Below, one piece after another: positions 1 to 7,479 of a stretch of DNA of 12,952 nt. Both the position numbers and the translations under genes were made by a program. The stretch comes from an uncultured Clostridium sp. (GTDB lineage: Bacteria > Bacillota > Clostridia > Lachnospirales > Lachnospiraceae): contig CABQJA010000055.1 of NCBI GenBank assembly GCA_902464345.1, positions 1 to 12,952 of the forward strand. Direction: 5' to 3'. Each line of letters begins with the position of its first letter. Positions within the stretch are counted from its first letter, which is position 1. The notes under the pieces were generated by a model. The model made no database searches and was not told the origin of the DNA. It worked only from the letters and a program-made list of their open reading frames with translations.

Positions 1-148
1 CTTTACCTACAGATTTCTGTAAGTCGATGATATAGATACCATTTCTCTCTGTGTAAATGTATGGAGCCATCTTAGGGTTCCATCTTCTTGTCTGGTGTCC
101 GAAATGTACACCTGCTTCCAGTAACTGCTTCATTGAAATAACGCTCAT
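1..148 (-). CDS. rpsB: 30S ribosomal protein S2, N-terminal part (cut by window edge)
   Basis: This is the N-terminus of ribosomal protein S2, a late-assembling protein of the 30S subunit that contacts S1 and the translation initiation region. The 49 visible residues begin MSVISMKQLLEAGVHFGHQT and continue with the RRWNPKMAPYIY and ERNGIYIIDLQKS segments, which are diagnostic of bacterial S2. The start is supported by a GGAGGT ribosome binding site at 155-160, six bases before the ATG. The gene runs off the left edge; by the usual S2 length (about 240-260 residues) roughly four fifths is missing. Most bacteria follow rpsB with tsf, which would lie outside the window. It has its own promoter (259-287), so it need not depend on the upstream MBOAT gene. 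The identification is firm. Confidence 0.97.
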   Translation of the reverse strand, partial: MSVISMKQLLEAGVHFGHQTRRWNPKMAPYIYTERNGIYIIDLQKSVGK

Positions 149-252
149 TTTTCTACCTCCATGGTTTGATTCTTCCCGGAATTTCTATAACCTGTCTACC
201 TCGAGCTGCGGCACCATACAGGCAATCCATTCCAGTGATTATTTTTACACCG
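149..252 (-). promoter_or_regulatory. rpsB 5' leader with two nested helices, possible S2 autoregulatory site
   Basis: The stretch between the predicted transcription start (about 252) and the rpsB start codon is unusually long for a simple leader. Two nested helices can be drawn on the minus strand: an outer GGAAT/ATTCC pair (229-233 with 178-182) and an inner CCTGT/ACAGG pair (218-222 with 191-195). They enclose a C/G-rich loop. Many ribosomal protein genes are controlled by their own product binding such leaders, so an S2 site is plausible. Each helix is only five base pairs, and no known S2 leader consensus was recognised. The helices are seen; the function is inferred. Confidence 0.4.
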
Positions 253-258
253 ACTGAT

Positions 259-287
259 ATAATATCATAATCCGTCAATGGTTGCAA
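259..287 (-). promoter_or_regulatory. sigma-A-like promoter of rpsB (extended -10)
   Basis: Read on the minus strand there is a -35 box TTGCAA (282-287), a 17-bp spacer and a -10 box TATTAT (259-264). TGA directly before the -10 gives the extended TGn form. The predicted start is near 252, about 104 nt before the rpsB ATG. The -35 box begins only about ten bases after the MBOAT stop codon. A nearby TTGACG (273-278) looks more like a -35 but has no -10 at a workable distance. Confidence 0.7.
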
Positions 288-297
288 GCTTTTTTCA

Positions 298-1719
298 TTA
301 AAAACGGAAATATATAAACGGATTGAATCCGGAACCTGTCATATAACAGATAGAAAGGATAAATACCCCTCCTACCACGGCCAGATACAGACTGTTCCAT
401 ACCTGCTTTCTTCTGCCGTTTTCCACGAATCGTTCCGTAAACCGATCGACCACCGGAAGACTGAACAGGATTCCGAGTATCATAAATGTCACCTGCTCCG
501 GATTGATATTGGTATATACGGTGTTCCAGTTCCAGTGTGTCACGTTGACCATCTGTAATAAATACTGTCCTGCCTCCGGCAGAGTCTCCGCCCGGAAAAA
601 CACCCATGCGATCATTACGATCAGCAAGGTATAGATGTGCCGGAACACCTGCGGTATCCGCTCCAGAAATGCTCCGAGCTTCCAACGCTCCAGCACCAGA
701 AACACACCATGAAACAATCCCCACAGGATAAAATTATAGCTTGCTCCATGCCAGAGTCCTGTCACAAAGAATACAATAAACAGGTTCCGATAGGTTCTCC
801 AGGCACCCTTCCGGCTTCCGCCAAGCGGAATATACAGATAATCCCGGAACCAGGAGGACAGAGATATATGCCATCTGCGCCAAAACTCCCGGACCGATCC
901 TGAAATATACGGATAATTGAAGTTTTCCAAAAAATCAAACCCGAATATCTTTCCCAGTCCGATCGCCATATCCGAATATCCGCTGAAATCAAAATAAATC
1001 TGCAGACTGTAGCAAATGATTCCTATCCATGCCATAGACATAGATCCGACTGCCAGCTTATCGTCAAACGCCATGGTAGCAACCTGAGCCAATGTATTGG
1101 ACAATAATACTTTCTTAATAAATCCCCGCATAAACCGGACCGTGCCCCGGTATGCCTTATCAAACGTGATCGTCCGGTGCTCGATCTGTTCCGCCACATC
1201 AATATACCGTACGATTGGTCCCGCGATCAGCTGTGGAAACAGCGAGATATAAAGTGCCAGTTTTAAAGGATTTCTCTGTGCCTTTACTTCTTTCCGGTAT
1301 ACATCGATCACATAAGACAGTATCTGGAATGTAAAGAAGGAAATACCGATCGGCATGGTGATCGTTTCCAGAAACGGATGCTGCTCTACCAGTGTCAGCC
1401 CAAATACCGAATCCATCGTATCCGCAAAAAAGTGCAGATATTTAAACCAGACCAGTATTCCAAGGTTATAAATTACACTGAATATCATCCATGCCTTTCG
1501 CCCGGTCTGACTGTTCCCTGCTTCTATCAGCAGACCCAGTCCATAATTGATCAGTATGGACACCAGCATCAGAATAATATACTTCGGCTCTCCCCATGCA
1601 TAAAATATCAGGGATGCCAGCAGCAGCCACAGATTCTTTCCTTTTCCCGGCATCAGGTAATATCCAAGAACCGTGATCGGGAGAAAATAAATCAGAAATA
1701 TAAATGAACTGAATACCAT
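298..1719 (-). CDS. AlgI/DltB-like MBOAT membrane O-acyltransferase
   Basis: This is a 473-residue polytopic membrane protein of the MBOAT family, close to the AlgI branch. These enzymes pass an acyl group, usually acetyl, across the membrane to a partner that modifies an exported polysaccharide or teichoic acid. Family signatures are in order: TMPIGISFFTFQILSYVIDV (about 121-140), FPQLIAGPIVRY (161-172), IYFDFSGYSDMAIGLGKIFG (241-260), the REFWRRWHISLSSWFRDYLY block (277-296), and GLWHGASYNFILWGLFHG (321-338), which carries the conserved MBOAT histidine at 324. Length is typical. The ATG has a GGAGGAG site inside the end of the upstream gene, and the two genes are separated by one base, suggesting translational coupling. 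The upstream AlgX-like protein is the likely partner. The acyl donor and polymer cannot be read from sequence. Confidence 0.93.
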   Translation of the reverse strand: MVFSSFIFLIYFLPITVLGYYLMPGKGKNLWLLLASLIFYAWGEPKYIILMLVSILINYGLGLLIEAGNSQTGRKAWMIFSVIYNLGILVWFKYLHFFADTMDSVFGLTLVEQHPFLETITMPIGISFFTFQILSYVIDVYRKEVKAQRNPLKLALYISLFPQLIAGPIVRYIDVAEQIEHRTITFDKAYRGTVRFMRGFIKKVLLSNTLAQVATMAFDDKLAVGSMSMAWIGIICYSLQIYFDFSGYSDMAIGLGKIFGFDFLENFNYPYISGSVREFWRRWHISLSSWFRDYLYIPLGGSRKGAWRTYRNLFIVFFVTGLWHGASYNFILWGLFHGVFLVLERWKLGAFLERIPQVFRHIYTLLIVMIAWVFFRAETLPEAGQYLLQMVNVTHWNWNTVYTNINPEQVTFMILGILFSLPVVDRFTERFVENGRRKQVWNSLYLAVVGGVFILSICYMTGSGFNPFIYFRF

Positions 1720-1720
1720 A

Positions 1721-3274
1721 TTATTCTCCTCCGATCCTTCGAATCTTATATGCCAGCTTTCGGGTATCCGTACTGCCGGAATCCGCCGGACAGAAAGAAT
1801 ATGGTGCCACGATTTCCAGCATAATATCGATATCCCCGCTCCCGGATGTCTCTATCTGGGATACCGGAATCTGAAGATTTATCACATCCTCTGTATAATC
1901 CGCTTCTGCAATCAGATTCCCGTTCGCATAGATCTGCATCGTCTGATCCAATTGATCCCCATTGGCTTCCTTAAGCTGTGCGATCGGAAGCTCCAATTGT
2001 ATCTGAAGAGTTTCACTCTTTTCCGGAAGCTTCACCTCATATAGCATATGTGGAGAAGCCCATCGGAAACTGCTTCCGTCATTTTCTTCACCATAGACAC
2101 CGGCATATGCAAAGGTCTCTTCATGCTCCGTCTTTTCCGAACACAGATTTTCATAAATTCTCTCATAGATTTCAGGCTGAAGATTCGATACATTTTCAAC
2201 ATTTGTTTCCAGCATAATAATATCCGCATCCTGTACTGCATATCTGAATGCATCGCTATTTAACAGATCCTTTGTATCAGCACCGCCTCCGCGGTTATAA
2301 TCCTGCATGGATATACCGTAAAACATCCGGTGCAGTTCTGAAAAAAGACAGTTATCTCTGGAAATCTCCATTAATTTATTCGTAAAGCTGCCACCCTGTA
2401 CAAACATCCGGGGTGTATCATATCCGGAATCAAACACAGCCTGCTCATTTGCCTCATAATACTGTGAATCCGTTACCGCCCAGAATGTATTCAGCATTTC
2501 GGCAAGATCCTGATCCTGATCATCGTCTGAATCATCCTTCACCCCGATATCCGGCATTTCCAGCGGTTTTACCCGGATTCCGTATTCCTGTTGTAATCTT
2601 GCAAGAATTTCATTCATAACAAGAACTGCAGACACGCGGTTCCAGTGCGTGCCTGAATTATAAAATACCGGTCTCTCCGTGTTCTGAAGCACCTCATTGC
2701 TATCCAGGTAACATACACCCAGTCTGTCAAATGCCTCCATCAGTCGGATATAATTCCGTTCCTCCGGTGCATAATACGTCGTTTTCGCCAGATAACTCTG
2801 TGGAATATCCTCTCTTCGATAATCTGCTTTACTCGGCGTGATCACATAGATAAAGCCCTTTCCCTGTGCCCTTGCCGCTTTCTGTATATCACAGATCTGC
2901 TGTGCAAGTGCCTCAATTTCCTGATCTGTCAGCAGGATATCCGCATCTGTTCCCAATGCTTCCTTTAAGTAAGATGCCTCAAAATAACAATTTTCTTTTC
3001 CGATTACAACAGAGTTTGATGTGCGAAATGCACTGTAACGAATCTGATTATAAATTCTGGTATTAAAATTATGCATGGAATAATTCGCAGCCGTATAATT
3101 TTCAAGATCTGTCTGATAGCTGCCGTCCATCCATACTTCTGCACAAAGCTCCGGCTTCTCATATTCTGTCCAGCTTCCGTTTAACGGTTCCCGATTGCCA
3201 AGATGAAACAGGCTGGTTATCATCAATGCCAGCAGACCAAGTGCGGTCAGGCCCACAAAAATCTTCTTTTCCAT
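1721..3274 (-). CDS. AlgX/AlgJ-like (SGNH/DHHW-type) extracytoplasmic acyltransferase partner
   Basis: This 517-residue protein has one N-terminal membrane segment (about 5-24) and a large extracytoplasmic part. It resembles the AlgX/AlgJ SGNH-hydrolase-like proteins that take acyl groups from an MBOAT channel and place them on an exported polymer. Visible signatures are VITPSKADYR (144-153), YNSGTHWNRVSAVLVMNEIL (205-224) with candidate catalytic H210, and FVQGGSFTNKL (291-301) with candidate nucleophile S296. AlgX uses D-x-H; here the position is glycine in GTH, so the acid may come from elsewhere. An acidic run at 247-256 and a beta-rich C-terminal section (about 405-515) lie beyond the core. 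The start has a GGGAGGAG site 35 nt after the CapA-like gene, and the stop is one base from the MBOAT start. Family is likely; substrate is unknown. Confidence 0.82.
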   Translation of the reverse strand: MEKKIFVGLTALGLLALMITSLFHLGNREPLNGSWTEYEKPELCAEVWMDGSYQTDLENYTAANYSMHNFNTRIYNQIRYSAFRTSNSVVIGKENCYFEASYLKEALGTDADILLTDQEIEALAQQICDIQKAARAQGKGFIYVITPSKADYRREDIPQSYLAKTTYYAPEERNYIRLMEAFDRLGVCYLDSNEVLQNTERPVFYNSGTHWNRVSAVLVMNEILARLQQEYGIRVKPLEMPDIGVKDDSDDDQDQDLAEMLNTFWAVTDSQYYEANEQAVFDSGYDTPRMFVQGGSFTNKLMEISRDNCLFSELHRMFYGISMQDYNRGGGADTKDLLNSDAFRYAVQDADIIMLETNVENVSNLQPEIYERIYENLCSEKTEHEETFAYAGVYGEENDGSSFRWASPHMLYEVKLPEKSETLQIQLELPIAQLKEANGDQLDQTMQIYANGNLIAEADYTEDVINLQIPVSQIETSGSGDIDIMLEIVAPYSFCPADSGSTDTRKLAYKIRRIGGE

Positions 3275-3309
3275 TTATGTTACTCCTCCCAGTCACCCGG
3301 TTTCGTTCT

Positions 3310-4593
3310 CTACTGTGCAATTTGAAAGACATATCGATAATCTTTGATTTCATACGGGCAATCCGTAATTGCAGTCAATGTCTTTATCGTTTTATTATAG
3401 GAATCCTCGATTCTTCCCCAGTCTTTTTCTGAAAGAAATGCATACTGATCCCGGTTCTCATATGCCTCCAGCACCGGTACAACTCCGATCACATCATCGG
3501 TCCAGTATACATAAGTCGGTGCAAAGTCCCAGCCGGTCAGTCTGGTTTCATTGCCATTCTTTTCAAATTCCATATCCAGGATCAGACCAATATCTTTCAT
3601 GACCCCATTCTCATACCGCTGACTGGATATAAAGTTTCCCATAGAATAAATTACATATCCGGTCCTGGTCGTGCCATCCGGATTGGTAATTTCCCGGATT
3701 TCCATCGGCTCTACCACATGCGGATGTCCGCCAATGATCACGTCCGCTCCGGCATCAAACAGCATATCCACGCACATTTCCTGATAGCTGTCCGGCATTT
3801 CACGATACTCGGTACCGAAATGGATGATCGGCATTACAATATCTACACCGGCTTCCTTCAATGCACGAACATTGTCACACATTTCCTGAAGCTTGTCCTC
3901 GTCATAACTGTATAAGGAATTTACGCTATATGGAGCATCTGACGGTACCGGAATTCCATTGGTTCCGTATGTATAACAGGTGAATCCGAACGTAATTCCG
4001 TTCACTTCAACAATGGTCAATGCGTCCTTTTCTTCCTCACTTCTGGCAGTGCCGAGATGCTTCATTCCGATGGAATCCAGATAATCCAGCGTCGCAAATA
4101 CCCCATTCTTACCGGAATCCAGTGAGTGATTATTTGCAGTCGCCAGCATATCGATTCCGACATCCTGCAGATTATTTCCTAAGATTTCAGGTGCATTAAA
4201 CATCGGATAGCACGCATAGCCCAAAATATCACTGTTTGAACCCTTATACCGTCCTGCAAATGTAGTCTCCAGATTGCCGAATGTAAAGTCCGCCTGCTCC
4301 AGATAAGGCTTCACATACGTAAAGCTATCTGCATAATCGAATGTATCGGTTGCTGCATCATATCCTCTGGTGATCTGCCATTGATGCATCATAATATCAC
4401 CGACTGCTATCAGAGTTACATGTCTGGTTTCAACCGTACTCTGCAGTCCATCCGTAACCGAAGCCATCTGTACCGGAGAGGACACGGAAGCCGTAACTGC
4501 TTCCGTATTCCCTTCCAGATGCATACAGACAAACGCACCCAAGACTGCAAGTATCATAAATTCAACAAAGATGATAACTACATTTTTTTTCAT
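3310..4593 (-). CDS. CapA/PGA_cap family metallophosphatase-like protein, membrane-anchored
   Basis: This 427-residue protein matches the CapA (PGA_cap) family, a calcineurin-like metallophosphoesterase fold named after the poly-gamma-glutamate capsule protein. One N-terminal membrane segment (about 4-24) is followed by a Ser/Thr/Val-rich linker and the enzyme domain. Metal-site motifs are in the expected order: VGDIMMH (64-70), GNLETT (106-111), ATANNHSLDSG (151-161), IIHFGTEY (256-263), GGHPHVVEP (288-296) and SMGNF (317-321). The gene starts 9 nt after the alaS stop; its GAGGAA site overlaps that stop region. An A8 run lies at codons 2-4. CapA relatives are widespread in Firmicutes and often not linked to capsule, and no capB/capC-like gene is visible, so a poly-glutamate role is not established. 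The AlgX-like and MBOAT neighbours suggest an envelope role. Confidence 0.88.
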   Translation of the reverse strand: MKKNVVIIFVEFMILAVLGAFVCMHLEGNTEAVTASVSSPVQMASVTDGLQSTVETRHVTLIAVGDIMMHQWQITRGYDAATDTFDYADSFTYVKPYLEQADFTFGNLETTFAGRYKGSNSDILGYACYPMFNAPEILGNNLQDVGIDMLATANNHSLDSGKNGVFATLDYLDSIGMKHLGTARSEEEKDALTIVEVNGITFGFTCYTYGTNGIPVPSDAPYSVNSLYSYDEDKLQEMCDNVRALKEAGVDIVMPIIHFGTEYREMPDSYQEMCVDMLFDAGADVIIGGHPHVVEPMEIREITNPDGTTRTGYVIYSMGNFISSQRYENGVMKDIGLILDMEFEKNGNETRLTGWDFAPTYVYWTDDVIGVVPVLEAYENRDQYAFLSEKDWGRIEDSYNKTIKTLTAITDCPYEIKDYRYVFQIAQ

Positions 4594-4602
4594 TATTTCC
4601 TC

Positions 4603-7242
4603 TTAACTCAGTTGCTCAGTTAAAACTTCCTTTGCCTTGGTAAGTGCATCCTGAATACCGGCCGGATTCTTACCACCGGCCTGAGCCATGTTCGGACGGC
4701 CACCGCCGCCACCACCTACACATGGAGCAATTGCCTTGATCAGATTGCCGGCATGTGCACCCTGCTTCATTGCCTGATCCGTTGCCATCACGATCAGATT
4801 CACCTTGCCATCCTTTGCGGATGCCAGTACTACAACGCCTTCACCCAGCTGGGTCTTTAACTGATCACCCAGATCCCGCAGGCCGTTCATATCAACGTCC
4901 TCGACTGCAGTTGCCAGGAACTTGATTCCCTGAACCTCTGTTACCTGACTTGCCACATCACCGAGAGAATCCTTTGCCAGCTTGCTCTTTAATGACTCAT
5001 TCTCGCTGGTCAGCTCCTTGATCTCTGTCATCAGATGATTCAGCTTTTCTGTTAAGGTTGCCGGAGTTGCCTTCACTACCTGTGCAGCCTCATTTAACTC
5101 CTGCTCCAGCTTCTTATAATACTTAAATACACCTTCACCGGTCAGTGCTTCAATTCTTCGAACACCGGCTGCAACACCCGCCTCTGACAGAATCTTAAAT
5201 GTCATGATGTTGCCGGTATTTTCTACATGCGTACCACCGCAAAGCTCGATAGAAAAATCACCCATGGATACAACACGTACATTATCGCTGTACTTCTCAC
5301 CGAACAATGCCATTGCTCCTGTCTTCTTTGCTTCTTCAATCGGCATAACCTTGGTCACAACCGGAAGTGCTGCCTGAATCTCATCATTTACGATCTTCTC
5401 TACCTGCTCGATCTCTTCCTGTGTCATCGGTGAGAAATGAGCGAAGTCAAATCTTAACCGGTCTGGAGTAACCAGAGAGCCCTTCTGCTCTACATGCGAA
5501 CCAAGTACGGTCTTCAATGCCTTTTGTAACAGATGGGTTGCACTATGATTCTTACAGGTATCCGCTCTTCCCTTGGTACATACCTGAAGTGTTACTGTAT
5601 CGCCGGTCTTTAACATACCTCTGGTCATAGTACCTACATGACCGATCTTTCCACCCTTCAGCTTGATGGTTTCTTCTACCTTGAATTCGCCTTCTGCAGT
5701 AGAAATAATACCGGTATCACCTTCCTGACCACCCATGGTTGCATAGAACGGCGTCTGATCTACGATCACGGTTCCATGCTGTCCGTCAACAATTGCTTCT
5801 GTAATTCCTGTATCGGTTGTCAGCACGGTAATGTGTGACTCTGCGGTTAAACGGTCATATCCGATAAATTCAGATGTAATGGCCGGATCAATCTCATCAT
5901 ATACGGTAGCATCTGCACCCATATAGTTTGTGGTCTTTCTTGCCTCTCTGGCAGCCTTCCGCTGTTCATCCATAGCGGCCTTAAAGCCCTCTTCATCTAC
6001 TTCATAGCCCTTTTCCTCCAGGATCTCCTTTGTCAGATCCAATGGGAATCCATACGTGTCATAAAGCTTAAATGCATCCGCACCAACCAGTACCTTTGCA
6101 TTCTTTGCAGCAAGCTCCTCTTCCATGGATGCAAGGATTGATAAGCCCTGATCAATGGTCTTGTTAAACTTTGCTTCTTCCTGCTGTAATACATTGAAAA
6201 TAAATTCCCGTTTTTCATCCAGCTCCGGATATCCGTCCTTAGAACCTTCAATTACGGTCTCGGATAATTTAGCAAGGAAGGTACCGTCAATACCGAGCAA
6301 TCTGCCATGACGTGCCGCACGACGGATCAGACGGCGAAGTACATAGCCTCTGCCCTCATTGGTCGGCATGATACCATCGGAAATCATAAATGTTGCTGAA
6401 CGGATATGATCCGTGATCAGACGAATCGATACATCCTTTGCTTCATCCTCTTTATAAGTAACTCCGGCAAATTCGCATACCTTATTTCTCAGTGCCTGCA
6501 GGGTGTCTACATCAAAAATAGAATCCACATCCTGAACAACCACTGCCAGTCGCTCCAGACCCATACCGGTATCAATGTTCTTCTGGATCAGTTCCGTGTA
6601 GTTACCGTTTCCGTCATTTTCAAACTGGGTAAATACGTTATTCCATACTTCCATGTAACGGTCACAGTCGCAGCCTACGGTACAGCCCGGCTTTCCGCAT
6701 CCATATTTTTCACCACGATCATAGTAGATCTCTGAACATGGACCGCAAGGACCTGCACCATGCTCCCAGAAATTATCTTCCTTTCCGAAACGGAAGATCC
6801 GATCCTCCGGAATACCGATCTTCTTATGCCAGATTTCAAATGCCTCGTCATCATCCTGATAGATAGACGGATATAAACGATTTTCATCAATTCCGACAAC
6901 CTGTGTCAAGAATTCCCAGGACCATTCAATCGCTTCATTCTTAAAATAATCTCCAAATGAGAAGTTACCGAGCATCTCAAAGAATGTACCATGTCTGGCT
7001 GTCTTACCGACATTCTCGATATCACCGGTACGAATACACTTCTGACATGTAGTCACTCTTCTTCTCGGTGGAATCTCCTGTCCTGTAAAATATGGCTTTA
7101 ACGGTGCCATACCGGAATTGATCAACAGCAAGCTGTTATCATTATGCGGAATCAATGAGAAGCTCTTCATCTTTAAATGACCCTTGCTCTCAAAGAACTC
7201 CAAAAACATTTTTCTTAATTCGTTTACACCATAGCTTTTCAC
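4603..7242 (-). CDS. alaS: alanyl-tRNA synthetase (GTG start)
   Basis: AlaRS is a class II synthetase that charges tRNA-Ala and hydrolyses mischarged Ser- and Gly-tRNA-Ala. All parts are present: the class II core with RHGTFFEMLGNFSFGDYFK (about 83-101) and GRGYVLRRLIRRAARHGR (297-314), the editing domain with zinc ligands HSATH (566-570) and CGGTH (668-672), a predicted coiled linker, and a C-Ala domain with GGGGGGRPNMAQAGG (843-857). The start is placed at GTG 7242, seven bases after an AGGAGGA site (7250-7256). It gives 879 residues beginning (M)KSYGVNELRKMFLEFF, the normal AlaRS N-terminus. An in-frame ATG at 7272 lies upstream of that site and would add ten non-conserved residues. No alanine T-box precedes it. 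The gene lies 30 nt after a small membrane protein gene and 9 nt before the CapA-like gene. Confidence 0.98.
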   Translation of the reverse strand: MKSYGVNELRKMFLEFFESKGHLKMKSFSLIPHNDNSLLLINSGMAPLKPYFTGQEIPPRRRVTTCQKCIRTGDIENVGKTARHGTFFEMLGNFSFGDYFKNEAIEWSWEFLTQVVGIDENRLYPSIYQDDDEAFEIWHKKIGIPEDRIFRFGKEDNFWEHGAGPCGPCSEIYYDRGEKYGCGKPGCTVGCDCDRYMEVWNNVFTQFENDGNGNYTELIQKNIDTGMGLERLAVVVQDVDSIFDVDTLQALRNKVCEFAGVTYKEDEAKDVSIRLITDHIRSATFMISDGIMPTNEGRGYVLRRLIRRAARHGRLLGIDGTFLAKLSETVIEGSKDGYPELDEKREFIFNVLQQEEAKFNKTIDQGLSILASMEEELAAKNAKVLVGADAFKLYDTYGFPLDLTKEILEEKGYEVDEEGFKAAMDEQRKAAREARKTTNYMGADATVYDEIDPAITSEFIGYDRLTAESHITVLTTDTGITEAIVDGQHGTVIVDQTPFYATMGGQEGDTGIISTAEGEFKVEETIKLKGGKIGHVGTMTRGMLKTGDTVTLQVCTKGRADTCKNHSATHLLQKALKTVLGSHVEQKGSLVTPDRLRFDFAHFSPMTQEEIEQVEKIVNDEIQAALPVVTKVMPIEEAKKTGAMALFGEKYSDNVRVVSMGDFSIELCGGTHVENTGNIMTFKILSEAGVAAGVRRIEALTGEGVFKYYKKLEQELNEAAQVVKATPATLTEKLNHLMTEIKELTSENESLKSKLAKDSLGDVASQVTEVQGIKFLATAVEDVDMNGLRDLGDQLKTQLGEGVVVLASAKDGKVNLIVMATDQAMKQGAHAGNLIKAIAPCVGGGGGGRPNMAQAGGKNPAGIQDALTKAKEVLTEQLS

Positions 7243-7272
7243 GGTTTTATCCTCCTGAACCTGCAATTGCAT

Positions 7273-7431
7273 CTACTGCTGTGCAGATGCTTCTTTCTCT
7301 GCTTTTTTCTTATTTACAATCTTACGAATCCCTATACCGGCAAATACCGCCGCCACAATGGTCAGTGACAATACGATTGCCTTGAATCCATACTGTCCGA
7401 GCTCTGTTAAAAATAAATCCAAACCTTCCAT
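7273..7431 (-). CDS. 52-residue single-pass membrane protein, unidentified
   Basis: A short gene fills the gap between hisIE and alaS. The 52-residue product starts MEGLDLFLTELGQYGFK, has one hydrophobic helix (about 17-36, KAIVLSLTIVAAVFAGIGIR) and ends in a highly charged lysine/glutamate tail with KKKAEKEASAQQ. The positive tail after the helix predicts an N-out, C-in topology. The start codon is preceded by AGGAGGA with a seven-base gap (7439-7445), as strong a site as those of its neighbours. It lies 48 nt after hisIE and 30 nt before alaS, so it is probably co-transcribed with both. No family was recognised. It could be a small membrane subunit or regulator, or a lineage-specific gene. 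The translation signal and clean helix-plus-tail design argue that it is real. Confidence 0.75.
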   Translation of the reverse strand: MEGLDLFLTELGQYGFKAIVLSLTIVAAVFAGIGIRKIVNKKKAEKEASAQQ

Positions 7432-7479
7432 TCTGCATTCCTCCTGTTATATCAGAATCCGTCCTGACATGTTCCGGGT

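Noticed and set aside
4583..4590. A8 run at codons 2-4 of the CapA-like gene as a phase-variable switch
   Set aside because: Lysine-rich starts such as MKKN commonly give such runs, and the frame is intact. A single sequence cannot show variation.
4520..4593. Lipoprotein signal in the CapA-like protein (cysteine at residue 23)
   Set aside because: The residues before the cysteine (A-F-V) do not fit a lipobox, so a plain membrane anchor is the better reading.
7446..7463. Extended -10-like TGATATAAC between hisIE and the small membrane protein gene
   Set aside because: There is no acceptable -35 at 16-18 bp, and the predicted start would fall inside the ribosome binding site of the small gene. 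It could serve alaS only weakly.
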